Below, piece after piece: positions 5,536 to 14,131 of a stretch of DNA of 21,284 nt. This DNA comes from HKST-UBA85 sp035654775 (GTDB lineage Bacteria > Bacteroidota > Bacteroidia > Flavobacteriales > Flavobacteriaceae), in NCBI GenBank assembly GCA_035654775.1, contig DASRWB010000029.1:1-21284 (forward strand). Direction: 5' to 3'. A program made the translations under genes and the position numbers. The notes under the pieces are model-generated. The model did not search any database, was not told where the DNA came from, and saw only the letters and a list, made by a program, of their open reading frames with translations. Each line of letters starts with the position of its first letter. The first letter of the stretch is position 1.

Positions 5536-6172
5536 ACCCAATTATTCCTACATAGGCATTTCATTCATTATACTCATTTTTGGAATATGGAGCATCCCAA
5601 AAATTGTAGCCCATTTTCAAAAAAGTGACTTGCATACTATTGGGAAAGCTCCTGATTTTGAATTTACCAATCAAGACAATAGGCAAGTCTCCAACAAAGA
5701 TTATGCGGGAAAAGTATATGTAGTGGAGTTCTTCTTTACTACATGCCCAAGCATTTGTCCCATTATGAATCAGCGTATGGTGGAACTTCAAAACGAATTT
5801 TACGGCAATCCGAATTTTGGTATCGCCTCGTTTACCATCAACCCCGAAACCGATACCCCTGAAATACTGAAAGCCTATGCCGAGAAGTATGAAGTAACGC
5901 ATCCAAACTGGCACTTTTTAACGGGCGATAAAACCGCCTTGCTTAAATTGTCCAACGAAGGGTTTAACCTGTATGCAGACGCCAAGATGAATGAAAACGG
6001 TGATTTTTCCCATTCGGGACTCTTTGCACTTATAGATAAAGAAGGCAACATACGCTCCCGTGAAGACCGTTTTGGAAATCCGTTGATTTACTATCAGTCG
6101 CTGGATGAAGAAGGCGCTCCAAACCAAATCAAAGAACTAAAAGAAGACATCAAAAAGTTACTAAATGAATAA
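5528..6172 (+). CDS. SCO1/SenC family copper chaperone
   Basis: A 214-residue thioredoxin-fold protein with an N-terminal membrane anchor (about residues 8-28). It contains FFFTTCPSICPIMNQRM, with the CxxxC copper pair at C73 and C77, and the third ligand H162 in DFSHSGLFALIDKEGNIRS. SCO proteins deliver copper to, or reduce the cysteines of, the CuA centre of cytochrome oxidase subunit II on the outer face of the inner membrane. All key residues are intact. The ATG overlaps the upstream gene by 8 bp, and its own 3' end overlaps the DUF420 gene by 8 bp, so the three are translationally coupled. Confidence 0.94.
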   Translation: MSKPNYSYIGISFIILIFGIWSIPKIVAHFQKSDLHTIGKAPDFEFTNQDNRQVSNKDYAGKVYVVEFFFTTCPSICPIMNQRMVELQNEFYGNPNFGIASFTINPETDTPEILKAYAEKYEVTHPNWHFLTGDKTALLKLSNEGFNLYADAKMNENGDFSHSGLFALIDKEGNIRSREDRFGNPLIYYQSLDEEGAPNQIKELKEDIKKLLNE

Positions 6173-6695
6173 GGCAAATACTCCTCAGTCAAGTGCTAAA
6201 TACAACACCTGGATTGTAGTGCTTTCAGTACTGATTCCCTTGGTGGTTGCTTTGCTTTTTGGCGTAAAAATAGACCTGGAGTTACCGGTTTTTTTACCGC
6301 CTGTTTATGCCACAATCAATGCGCTTACCGCGGTAATTTTACTGCTAGCGGTTTACAACATCAAAAAAGGAAACCGAAACACGCACGAAAAACTGATGAA
6401 ACTGGCTTTGGTGTTTTCGGCAGTGTTTTTGGTTTTGTATGTACTATACCACATGACCAGTGATTCCACACCCTATCAAGGCAATGCAAAAACGGTGTAC
6501 TATTTTGTGTTGATAAGCCATATTGTATTGTCTGTTGCTGTTATCCCTTTTGTGTTGATAACCTTTGTTAGAGCACTGACCAATGATTTTGAACGGCACA
6601 AAAAAATAGCCAAAATTACATTCCCGCTATGGCTGTATGTAACCGTATCGGGCGTTGTTGTGTATCTAATGATTTCACCCTATTACCCATCGTGA
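6165..6695 (+). CDS. DUF420 family membrane protein (YozB/CtaM-like)
   Basis: A 176-residue inner-membrane protein with about five membrane segments. Family blocks visible are LPPVYATINALTAVILLLAV, the IKKGNRNTHEKLMKLAL stretch, VLYVLYHM, YYFVLISHIVLSV, and FPLWLYVTVSGVVVYLM near the end. Histidines in HEKLM, LYHMT, ISHIV and ERHKK sit at positions conserved in DUF420. Firmicute homologues (YozB/CtaM) are needed for maturation of aa3-type oxidase, and the position directly after SCO supports the same role here. It overlaps SCO by 8 bp at its start and the next gene by GTGA at its end. Confidence 0.88.
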   Translation: MNKANTPQSSAKYNTWIVVLSVLIPLVVALLFGVKIDLELPVFLPPVYATINALTAVILLLAVYNIKKGNRNTHEKLMKLALVFSAVFLVLYVLYHMTSDSTPYQGNAKTVYYFVLISHIVLSVAVIPFVLITFVRALTNDFERHKKIAKITFPLWLYVTVSGVVVYLMISPYYPS

Positions 6696-6913
6696 GAAAA
6701 CAATATATATTCTTTTTCGTTTTAGTATTACTGGCCATTAGCCTGCAGGCGCAATGTGCCATGTGTCGCGCTGTACTGGAAAGCGAAGAAAGTCAAACCA
6801 CAGCGCAGGGCATTAACAACGGAATTGTTTATTTAATGGTTATTCCTTATTTGCTCATTGGCGGTATCGGATTGGCGATTTACTACAAGTTTTATAAAAA
6901 GAAAACCCATTAA
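6692..6913 (+). CDS. Small exported membrane protein with a CxxC pair, oxidase cluster
   Basis: A 73-residue protein. I take GTG at 6692, which overlaps the DUF420 stop in a GTGA junction and gives a clean signal sequence (RKQYIFFFVLVLLAISLQA). Starting at an upstream ATG would add 21 residues read out of frame inside DUF420. After the signal comes QCAMCRAVLESEE with C22 and C25 close to the mature N-terminus, then one membrane segment (about residues 47-64) and a short basic tail. The topology puts the CxxC outside the membrane, where it could bind copper or exchange disulfides with SCO (inference). I recognise it only as a small conserved companion of flavobacterial oxidase clusters, with no known function. 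Confidence 0.75.
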   Translation: MRKQYIFFFVLVLLAISLQAQCAMCRAVLESEESQTTAQGINNGIVYLMVIPYLLIGGIGLAIYYKFYKKKTH

Positions 6914-7016
6914 AACCGCTTATTATTGTAACATTTTTCTTGCCCAGCAGTCTTACAAGTAGCAAGTAAAAACAAGTCTTAACAATTTCTTAGTACAAAA
7001 AGGCGGGTGTTTTATG

Positions 7017-7024
7017 TAAAATTG
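7017..7024 (+). promoter_or_regulatory. Weak -7-like box before the export operon
   Basis: TAAAATTG matches seven of eight bases of TAnnTTTG and lies 19 bp before the ATPase ATG. No -33 TTG is found at normal spacing. It overlaps TTTTATGTAAA (7010-7020), the reverse complement of a motif also found at 1658 and 11448. Confidence 0.3.
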
Positions 7025-7043
7025 CAAGTTTAACCATCATAAC

Positions 7044-7745
7044 ATGATACAAATTAAAGATTTACATAAATCTTACCAAATGGGGAGCAATTCGCTTCAC
7101 GTTTTAAAAGGAATAAATTTTAACGTAGCCGAAGGCGAGCTGGTTTCTATCATGGGATCATCGGGTTCAGGAAAATCTACCCTGCTGAATATTTTGGGAA
7201 TGCTGGATGAAGCCGATTCCGGAGAATATATTTTGGATGGATTAAAAGTACAGAACCTAAATGAAAGAGTAGCAGCAAACTACAGAAACAAATTTTTAGG
7301 TTTTATCTTTCAGTCGTTTAATTTAATAAACTACAAAACCGCAGTAGACAATGTAGCTTTGCCCTTATACTATCAGGGAGTCAAGCGAAAAGAACGTGTG
7401 GAAAAAGCGATGCACTACTTAGAAAAAGTAGGTTTGGCTCCGTGGTCACACCACTTACCCAGCGAACTCTCGGGTGGACAGAAACAACGGGTAGCCATAG
7501 CAAGGGCTATGGCCAGCGAACCCAAAGTACTGCTGGCTGATGAACCTACCGGAGCACTGGACACCAAAACCTCCTATGAGGTCATGGACCTTATTCAAGG
7601 GATAAATGATGAAGGGAAAACCATTTTAGTGGTAACTCACGAACACGATATTGCTAAAATGACCAAGCGTATTGTTAATCTGAGAGATGGAGTAATTATA
7701 GACGACTCTAAAGTAGAGCAAATACGAGCAAAGGCATATGTTTGA
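7044..7745 (+). CDS. ABC transporter ATP-binding protein, MacB/LolD type
   Basis: A 233-residue nucleotide-binding subunit with every ABC motif intact: Walker A GSSGSGKST (38-46), Q-loop Q90 in FIFQSFNL, signature LSGGQ (142-146), Walker B VLLADE (162-167) followed by PTGALD, and H-loop H199 in VVTHEHD. The Walker B context and length place it in the MacB/LolD group, which powers mechanotransmission by FtsX-fold permeases rather than classical alternating access. It is the first gene of a six-gene operon, and its end overlaps the first permease by 8 bp. The ATP would drive both downstream permeases (inference). Confidence 0.94.
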   Translation: MIQIKDLHKSYQMGSNSLHVLKGINFNVAEGELVSIMGSSGSGKSTLLNILGMLDEADSGEYILDGLKVQNLNERVAANYRNKFLGFIFQSFNLINYKTAVDNVALPLYYQGVKRKERVEKAMHYLEKVGLAPWSHHLPSELSGGQKQRVAIARAMASEPKVLLADEPTGALDTKTSYEVMDLIQGINDEGKTILVVTHEHDIAKMTKRIVNLRDGVIIDDSKVEQIRAKAYV

Positions 7746-8982
7746 TTTAGAACGTTGGCAGGAAATATTTGAAACGCTTAGTAAAAACAAGCTGCGCACC
7801 TTTTTAACGGGGCTTTCTGTGGCTTCAGGTATTTTTATTTTGGTTATTCTTTTGGGTTTTGGAACCGGAATCGAGAATGGCGTAAAATCAGAATTTGAAG
7901 ACGATGCCTCAAACTATATTAGTGTTTGGACCGGTGTGACTACCAAAGAGTACAAAGGCATGAATCCCGGAAGGTATGTACAGTTGAAAAATGAAGACTA
8001 CCTTACGCTATCTAACCAATACGAAGCCTATACCGATAAGAAATCAGCTACCTATCACCTTTGGGGAGCACAGGTAAATTACAAGAACGAATCCGGAAAC
8101 TACAGGGTACAAGGCGTATATCCGGATTATCAGTTTATAGAAAATGCAAAAATAATAAATGGAAGATTTATTAACCAATCTGACATAGATGAAGCCCGAA
8201 AAGTTGGAGTTATCGGACAGCGACTAAAACAAGATTTGTTTAAAGACGAAGATCCTATCGGGAAACAAATAGCTGTTTTTGGTATTAACTTTACCGTTGT
8301 GGGCGTATTTACCGATCCCGGAGGAGAACGTGACGAAACGCGGGTTTACATGCCGCTAAACACATCCCAAATTGCCTTCAATGCAAAAGACAATATAAGA
8401 AGCATGTGGTGGACAGTTAAAATGTCGGACAATTTTAATGAGGCAGTAGCCCTGTCAAAAACCCTTTCCGAAAACATTGAACGTGAAGTAAAACAAAGAC
8501 ACACTGTAGCTCCGGATGATCCAAGTGCGGTACGGGTTTTTAATACGCTGGAAGAGGCCAAAAAAATTTACTCGTTGGTCGATGCCATCAAGGCTGTGTT
8601 CTGGTTTGTGGGTTTAGGAACTATAATAGCGGGAATAGTTGGCGTAGGAAACATCATGCTTATTATTGTAAAAGAACGAACTAAAGAAATCGGGATACGA
8701 AAAGCCATAGGCGCACAGCCGCTGTCTATCGTTGGAATGATTTTGCAAGAAGCCGTTTTTGTAACCATGTTTGCCGGCTTGTTTGGTTTGATAGCCGGTT
8801 TGGGACTGCTGGAAGCTGTTGGCCCACAAATAGAAAGTGATTTTATCAAGTATCCGCAAGTAAACTTTCAAATAGCTTTAACTACGGTATTTTTGCTCGT
8901 TTTTGCCGGTGCTTTAGCCGGATTTTTCCCGGCATACCGGGCGGCAAAGATTAAACCTATAATAGCATTAAGAGACGAATAG
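7738..8982 (+). CDS. MacB-like ABC transporter permease, first copy
   Basis: A 414-residue permease. The layout is a first membrane helix at about 18-42 (LRTFLTGLSVASGIFILVIL), a large periplasmic MacB core domain (~45-275), then three C-terminal helices making the FtsX domain, beginning at VGVGNIMLIIVKERTKEIGI, the hallmark coupling segment. It ends KPIIALRDE, the usual permease tail. It partners with the upstream ATPase, which it overlaps by 8 bp. The second permease starts 1 bp after the stop. Substrate unknown. Confidence 0.93.
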   Translation: MFDLERWQEIFETLSKNKLRTFLTGLSVASGIFILVILLGFGTGIENGVKSEFEDDASNYISVWTGVTTKEYKGMNPGRYVQLKNEDYLTLSNQYEAYTDKKSATYHLWGAQVNYKNESGNYRVQGVYPDYQFIENAKIINGRFINQSDIDEARKVGVIGQRLKQDLFKDEDPIGKQIAVFGINFTVVGVFTDPGGERDETRVYMPLNTSQIAFNAKDNIRSMWWTVKMSDNFNEAVALSKTLSENIEREVKQRHTVAPDDPSAVRVFNTLEEAKKIYSLVDAIKAVFWFVGLGTIIAGIVGVGNIMLIIVKERTKEIGIRKAIGAQPLSIVGMILQEAVFVTMFAGLFGLIAGLGLLEAVGPQIESDFIKYPQVNFQIALTTVFLLVFAGALAGFFPAYRAAKIKPIIALRDE

Positions 8983-8983
8983 T

Positions 8984-10243
8984 ATGTTTGACAAAGACCG
9001 CTGGGACGAAATACTGGAAGCACTTACTGCCAATAAGTTTAGAACTTTTTTAACGGCATTTGGCGTGTTTTGGGGCATCACTATTTTGGTGTTGCTGCTG
9101 GCCCTAACCAATGGGTTGAAAAACGGGGTTATGGTCGACTTTGGAAATTTTGCCACTAACTCCATGTTTATGTGGACACAAGGAACTTCAAAGCCCTATA
9201 AAGGTCTTCCTAAAGGCAGGTGGTTTTCTTATAAAATAGATGATGTAGCCGCAATAAAATCAGAAGTATCTAACTTAAAATACGTTTCGCCAAGAAATCA
9301 ACTGGGTGGATTTCGAGGTGCCAATAATGTAATACGAGGTACAAAAACCGGAGCATTTGAAATATACGGCGATTACCCGGAGTTTATAAAACAACAGCCC
9401 ATGGATATTCTTCAAGGGAGATTTCTTAGCTATTCAGATATAAATACGAAGCGTAAAGTATGTGTTATAGGTACCGAAGTCATTAAAAGCTTATACGACA
9501 AGAATGAAGAAGTTTTAGGGTCTTATATAAAGATAAACGGCGTAAACTTTATGGTTATAGGCACGTTTAAGACCAGCAACAGTCAGGGTGACAGAGAGCA
9601 AGATGCCAATACCATTTACATTCCTTTTACTACCTTTGGACAAGCCTTCAACCGTGGCGACCGCGTAGGCTGGATGGCTATTACTGCTGAAGATGGCACC
9701 AGCATTACTACATTGAAACAAGAGATATTTGACCTTATGAAAGCCCGACATACCATTCATCCCGAAGATGACAGAGCCATAGGGCATTTTGACCTTGCGG
9801 AACAATTTGAGCGGGTAAACGGCTTATTCAGTATCCTTACGGTGGTAGGGTATTTTGTAGGGGCTTTGGTGTTGTTGTCGGGAATTATAGGCATTAGTAA
9901 CATTATGCTTATTGTGGTTAAAGAACGCACAAAAGAAATAGGCGTTCGCCGTGCATTGGGCGCTACCCCGTGGACCATAAAATTACAAGTGCTTCAAGAG
10001 AGTTTACTATTGACTATTCTCTCCGGAATGGTAGGTATTTCTTTTGCAGCCGGTGTAATATGGGCACTAAATTATATACTGGATATAAACGGACCGGTGG
10101 AAAACTTTGCCAACCCCAGCGTAAGTATGCAAGTGGTTTTTACCGCGTTGTTTATTTTAGTTGCTTCCGGTTTACTGGCCGGTTTGATTCCGGCAAACAG
10201 TGCTACCAAAATGAAACCCGTAGACGCATTACGAATTGAATAA
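8984..10243 (+). CDS. MacB-like ABC transporter permease, second copy
   Basis: A 419-residue paralogue of the previous gene with the same layout: N-terminal helix NKFRTFLTAFGVFWGITILV, periplasmic core, and FtsX segment IGISNIMLIVVKERTKEIGV, ending KPVDALRIE. Both open MFDxxRWxEIxExL and are clearly related, yet differ throughout the periplasmic domain. Since MacB works as a dimer of identical permeases, two different permeases behind one ATPase gene suggest a heterodimer (inference). The adaptor gene follows after 24 bp. Confidence 0.93.
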   Translation: MFDKDRWDEILEALTANKFRTFLTAFGVFWGITILVLLLALTNGLKNGVMVDFGNFATNSMFMWTQGTSKPYKGLPKGRWFSYKIDDVAAIKSEVSNLKYVSPRNQLGGFRGANNVIRGTKTGAFEIYGDYPEFIKQQPMDILQGRFLSYSDINTKRKVCVIGTEVIKSLYDKNEEVLGSYIKINGVNFMVIGTFKTSNSQGDREQDANTIYIPFTTFGQAFNRGDRVGWMAITAEDGTSITTLKQEIFDLMKARHTIHPEDDRAIGHFDLAEQFERVNGLFSILTVVGYFVGALVLLSGIIGISNIMLIVVKERTKEIGVRRALGATPWTIKLQVLQESLLLTILSGMVGISFAAGVIWALNYILDINGPVENFANPSVSMQVVFTALFILVASGLLAGLIPANSATKMKPVDALRIE

Positions 10244-10267
10244 AAATAGGATTAATACCATTAACTA

Positions 10268-11428
10268 ATGAAACGAACAAAAACCATTATTCTCTTACTG
10301 CTTATTGTATCAGCTTTTACGCTGGCACTCTATTATTTGTGGCAAAAAAACAGGGAAAACCCCATTACCTATGAAACTGAAACCGCTTCGGTGCAAACCA
10401 TAACGGTTAAAACAGTAGCTACCGGAAGCATTGTTCCTAAAGAAGAAGTATTGATAAAACCCAATATTTCCGGAGTAGTGGAAGAAGTCTTTGTAGAAGC
10501 CGGTGAGTATGTAGAGCAAGGAGATTTGATTGCCAAAATACGCGTTATTCCCAATGTGTCAAGTTTGACCAGCGCCAGAAACAGTATTTCCAGTAGCCAG
10601 ACTGCATTAGAAACCGCACAAATCAATCTGGAAACGCAACAGGCCAACTATGACAGACAAAAAGCGCTGTTTGAAAAAGGTGTTATTTCAGCAAACGATT
10701 TTGAGGCTGTACAAAACACCTATTTGCAAACCAAACAGAGTGTAGCCCAAGCTCAGATTAACCTGAATTCAGCACGTCAAAATTACGATATCATAAAAAC
10801 CGGAACCACAAGCGGTGTAGGAAATATAGCCCAAACCCAAGTGAGAGCCACCATAGCCGGTATGGTGCTGGATGTACCTGTAAAACAAGGAAATCAGGTG
10901 ATTGAAGCGAACAACTTTAACGAAGGAACCTCCATTGCCTCGCTGGCCGATGTTAAGAAAATGATTTTTGAAGGAAAAGTAGATGAAAGCGAAGTAGGAA
11001 AAATCAAAGTAGGATTGCCCCTGGAAATTACAGTAGGAGCCATTGAAGAAGATACCTTTGAAGCGGTATTGGATTATATTGCACCTAAGGGTGTTGAAGA
11101 AAACGGTGCCATTCAGTTTGAGATTAAAGGAACCCTTAAAAATATGGATACTACATTTATACGCGCAGGATTAAGTGCCAACGCTTCCATTATTCTTGAC
11201 AAAGCCGAAGACGTGCTAACTATAAAAGAAGCCTTGGTAAACTATGACGAAAACAAAAAACCTTATGTAGAAGTTGAGGTTGGCGATCAAAAGTTTGAAC
11301 GAAGAGACGTAGAGTTGGGTATAAGTGATGGCCTTTTTGTAGAAGTAAAAAGCGGGATTACAACCAGCGATAAAATTAAAGTGTGGAACAAAGTTCAAGG
11401 ACCGGACAATGTAACGCGAAACAATTAA
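10268..11428 (+). CDS. HlyD/MacA-type periplasmic adaptor, first copy
   Basis: A 386-residue membrane fusion protein. An N-terminal membrane anchor (about residues 6-25) leads into a lipoyl-like half (TVKTVATGSIVPKEEV, ISGVVEEVFVEAGEYVEQGD), then a coiled-coil hairpin whose turn holds NYDRQKALFEKGVISANDFE, the second lipoyl half (ATIAGMVLDVPVKQGNQV) and beta-barrel domains. Adaptors bridge the inner-membrane permease to the outer-membrane channel. It lies between the permeases and the channel gene, and a second adaptor lies after the channel. The C-terminus is short and has no cysteine insert like that of its paralogue. Confidence 0.92.
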   Translation: MKRTKTIILLLLIVSAFTLALYYLWQKNRENPITYETETASVQTITVKTVATGSIVPKEEVLIKPNISGVVEEVFVEAGEYVEQGDLIAKIRVIPNVSSLTSARNSISSSQTALETAQINLETQQANYDRQKALFEKGVISANDFEAVQNTYLQTKQSVAQAQINLNSARQNYDIIKTGTTSGVGNIAQTQVRATIAGMVLDVPVKQGNQVIEANNFNEGTSIASLADVKKMIFEGKVDESEVGKIKVGLPLEITVGAIEEDTFEAVLDYIAPKGVEENGAIQFEIKGTLKNMDTTFIRAGLSANASIILDKAEDVLTIKEALVNYDENKKPYVEVEVGDQKFERRDVELGISDGLFVEVKSGITTSDKIKVWNKVQGPDNVTRNN

Positions 11429-11474
11429 ACAACGTTTACTGTAACACTTTACATAAAATTAAGACCTATAAGCA

Positions 11475-12815
11475 ATGATGAAAAAACCAATTTTTGTTTT
11501 CCTTTTTCTGGCCAGCCTTTTTTCTTTTTCACAAGAAAAAAAGTGGACCCTTATAGAGTGTGTAGATTACGCACTGGAAAATAATATTACCATACAACAA
11601 GCCGAATTAAATGCCGATGTTGCCGATATAAATAAGCAACAAGCTGTTATGAACTTTCTGCCTAATCTCAATGGCAACGCATCATACAACATTAATACGG
11701 GAGCAAACATTAACCCGGCTACCAACCAATTTGAAAACGAAACCTTTAGATCGGCTTCCGGTGGACTAAGCTCCGGAGTAAATATTTTTTCCGGTTTCGA
11801 AAACTGGAAAAACTTACAACGTGCCAAGCTCGATCAAGTAGCATCGCAGTACCAAATTGATAAAATGAAAGACGACATTTCATTGTTTGTGGCCAACTCA
11901 TTTTTACAAATTCTTTTCAACAAAGAACAGTTAAAAGTGTTGAACATGCAAAATGAAATCACCCAGGAAAATCTGGAAAGAACACAGGAGTTGGTTGATG
12001 CCGGTGTGTTGCCTCAGGGCGATTTACTCGAACTCAAAGCTACAAACGCCACCCAGCAACAACAAATTATTGCCGCAGAAAACGCCTTGTTCATTTCCAA
12101 GCTAGGACTGGCACAAACACTGCAATTAAAAGACTACCAAAACTTTGAAATAGTTGACCAGGAATATAACCTCATTTCCGAAAATATTCTGGAAAATCAA
12201 GCGTCAACTATCGCCGCTAAAGCCAGAGACGAACTGAACGATATAAAAATAGCAGAAACCAATTTGGAATTGGCCAAAAAAGACCTGGAAATATCAAGAG
12301 CGAGTTATTTTCCTACCGTTTCCGGATTTGTTAGTTACAATACGCGTTGGTCCAGTTCACAAACCAATCCATTCACAGGAGAAGAAATTAACTTTATAGA
12401 CCAGTTGTATCTGTTTGATGGTACATCTATAGGAGTCCAGCTGAATGTTCCGGTGTTTAACCGGTTTGCTACCCGAAATAGTGTAAAGCGAAGTAAAGTA
12501 AATGTTGAACGTCTGAAACTGGACCTGGAACAAGCTGAACTGGATTTGGAAGCAAACGTATACCAAGCTTATAACGACGCCAAAAATGCTAAAAAAGCCT
12601 ACGAAGCCGCTGTACAAACCGAAGAAGCCAGACAACTGGCCTACGAGTATGCCAGCGAGCGCTACAATGTGGGCTTAATAAACGCTTTTGATTTCAACCA
12701 ATCCAGAACTCAATTTGAAAATGCCCAATCTGATGTAATTCGAACCAAATACGACTATATATTTAAGCTTAAAGTATTAGAATTTTATTTTGGAATTCCC
12801 ATTACACAGCTATAA
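11475..12815 (+). CDS. TolC-family outer-membrane efflux channel
   Basis: A 446-residue outer-membrane efflux protein. A signal peptide (MMKKPIFVFLFLASLFSFSQ) is followed by the family opening WTLIECVDYALENNITIQQA and two helical halves. The typical periplasmic turn sequence LVDAGVLPQGDLLELKA marks the first half and YNVGLINAFDFNQSRTQFEN the equivalent in the second. LNVPVFNRFATRNSV is the strand region of the second half. It forms a trimeric tunnel that docks with the adaptors. Start is the first of two adjacent ATG codons; starting one codon later is equally possible. A 46-bp leader separates it from the first adaptor. Confidence 0.93.
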   Translation: MMKKPIFVFLFLASLFSFSQEKKWTLIECVDYALENNITIQQAELNADVADINKQQAVMNFLPNLNGNASYNINTGANINPATNQFENETFRSASGGLSSGVNIFSGFENWKNLQRAKLDQVASQYQIDKMKDDISLFVANSFLQILFNKEQLKVLNMQNEITQENLERTQELVDAGVLPQGDLLELKATNATQQQQIIAAENALFISKLGLAQTLQLKDYQNFEIVDQEYNLISENILENQASTIAAKARDELNDIKIAETNLELAKKDLEISRASYFPTVSGFVSYNTRWSSSQTNPFTGEEINFIDQLYLFDGTSIGVQLNVPVFNRFATRNSVKRSKVNVERLKLDLEQAELDLEANVYQAYNDAKNAKKAYEAAVQTEEARQLAYEYASERYNVGLINAFDFNQSRTQFENAQSDVIRTKYDYIFKLKVLEFYFGIPITQL

Positions 12816-12836
12816 CTTTATTAGCGTTCAACAGAT

Positions 12837-14129
12837 ATGAATAAAAAAGTACTCATTATTAGCTCCATTACCGTAGTTGTACTACTGGTATTTCTCATTG
12901 CAGGGAAAAAAGCCGGCTGGTTTGGTGATGAAGATGCCAAAGAAGTAGAAACCCAAAAACTGGTACGTATAGACATTACCGAAAAAGTTTCAGCCACTGG
13001 AAAAATTCAACCCGAAATCGAGGTGAAACTCTCCAGTGAAGTATCCGGAGAAATTATTGAGTTACCCGTTGTTGAAGGACAGCAAGTAAAAAAAGGTGAT
13101 TTGTTGGTAAAAATCAATCCGGATATTTATCAGTCGAATCTCAATCGTTCACAAGCCACACTTCAAAATGTAAAAGCCGGCTTAAACCAGGCAGAAGCAA
13201 CCCTAAAAGAAGCCCAAGCAAACTATGACAGAAACAAACAACTATTTGAAAAAGGAATCATAGCCAAAGCTGAATGGGACCGAGTAGTTTCGGCCTATGA
13301 AGTTGCTTTAGCGGCCAAGCAATCGGCCTATTACAACGTGCAAAGTGCAAGTGCTACCGTTAATGAAGCCACAGACAATCTTAGCCGAACTACGATTTAT
13401 GCGCCCATGAGTGGAACCATATCCAAACTCGATGTAGAATTGGGCGAGCGCGTTGTGGGTACACAACAAATGGCAGGAACGGAAATTTTACGGGTGGCCA
13501 ACCTTAACAATATGGAAGTAGAAGTTGATGTCAATGAAAACGATATTGTGAAAGTACAAATTGGCGATTCGGCTATTGTAGAAGTAGACGCCTACCTGAA
13601 GAAAGAATTTAAAGGCTTGGTGACCGAGATTGCCAACTCGGCCGACGGCGTTTTAACCGCCGATCAGGTAACCAACTTTAAGGTGAAAGTGAGAATTCTG
13701 GAAGAATCGTATGCAGATTTAATTCAGGGAAAACCCGAAAACTATTCGCCTTTCAGACCGGGAATGACAGCCACAGTTGACATTTTAACCGATCAACGCA
13801 AGCAAACCTTGGGCATACCCATCAGTGCAGTGGTGATTAAAACCGATACTACTTGCAGCAAGTCTTACGGCAAAAAAACAGACAAAGCCCCAACGCAAGA
13901 ACAGCAAAAATGGGAATGTGTATTTGTAAAATCAGGCGATGAAGCCAAACTTCGCGTGGTGGAAACAGGAATTCAAGACGATACCAATATAGAAGTGATT
14001 TCAGGACTTACTGAAGGTGAAGAAATCATTACCGGACCGTACACCATGGTTTCCCGAACCTTGGACAATTGCGATAAAGTAAAAACAGCATCCAAATCTT
14101 CAAAAACCGACAGTAAAACCGAAGAGTAA
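12837..14129 (+). CDS. HlyD/MacA-type periplasmic adaptor, second copy, with Cys-pair insert
   Basis: A 430-residue adaptor with an N-terminal anchor (about residues 4-22), lipoyl half KVSATGKIQPEIEVKLSSEV, a coiled-coil hairpin around NYDRNKQLFEKGIIAKAEWD, second half IYAPMSGTISKLDVELGERV, and beta-barrel domains. It differs from the first copy by a polar insert at about residues 338-362 carrying C340 and C361, plus a third cysteine in TLDNCDKV near the Ser/Lys-rich tail. The cysteines could form an extracytoplasmic disulfide (inference). It is the last transporter gene, and tsaB follows after 2 bp. Confidence 0.93.
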   Translation: MNKKVLIISSITVVVLLVFLIAGKKAGWFGDEDAKEVETQKLVRIDITEKVSATGKIQPEIEVKLSSEVSGEIIELPVVEGQQVKKGDLLVKINPDIYQSNLNRSQATLQNVKAGLNQAEATLKEAQANYDRNKQLFEKGIIAKAEWDRVVSAYEVALAAKQSAYYNVQSASATVNEATDNLSRTTIYAPMSGTISKLDVELGERVVGTQQMAGTEILRVANLNNMEVEVDVNENDIVKVQIGDSAIVEVDAYLKKEFKGLVTEIANSADGVLTADQVTNFKVKVRILEESYADLIQGKPENYSPFRPGMTATVDILTDQRKQTLGIPISAVVIKTDTTCSKSYGKKTDKAPTQEQQKWECVFVKSGDEAKLRVVETGIQDDTNIEVISGLTEGEEIITGPYTMVSRTLDNCDKVKTASKSSKTDSKTEE

Positions 14130-14131
14130 CC

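Noticed and set aside
6629..6691. Upstream ATG for the small CxxC protein
   Set aside because: It would extend 63 bp back inside the conserved end of DUF420 and put a Cys-rich stretch before the signal peptide; GTG at 6692 fits better.
6940..6967. CTTGC...GCAAG inverted repeat after the CxxC gene, as a terminator
   Set aside because: Five-bp stem with an 18-base loop and no T-tract; not convincing.
8346..8871. Antisense ORFs of 70-95 codons inside the first permease
   Set aside because: Out-of-frame shadows of a strong coding region with no family resemblance or start context.
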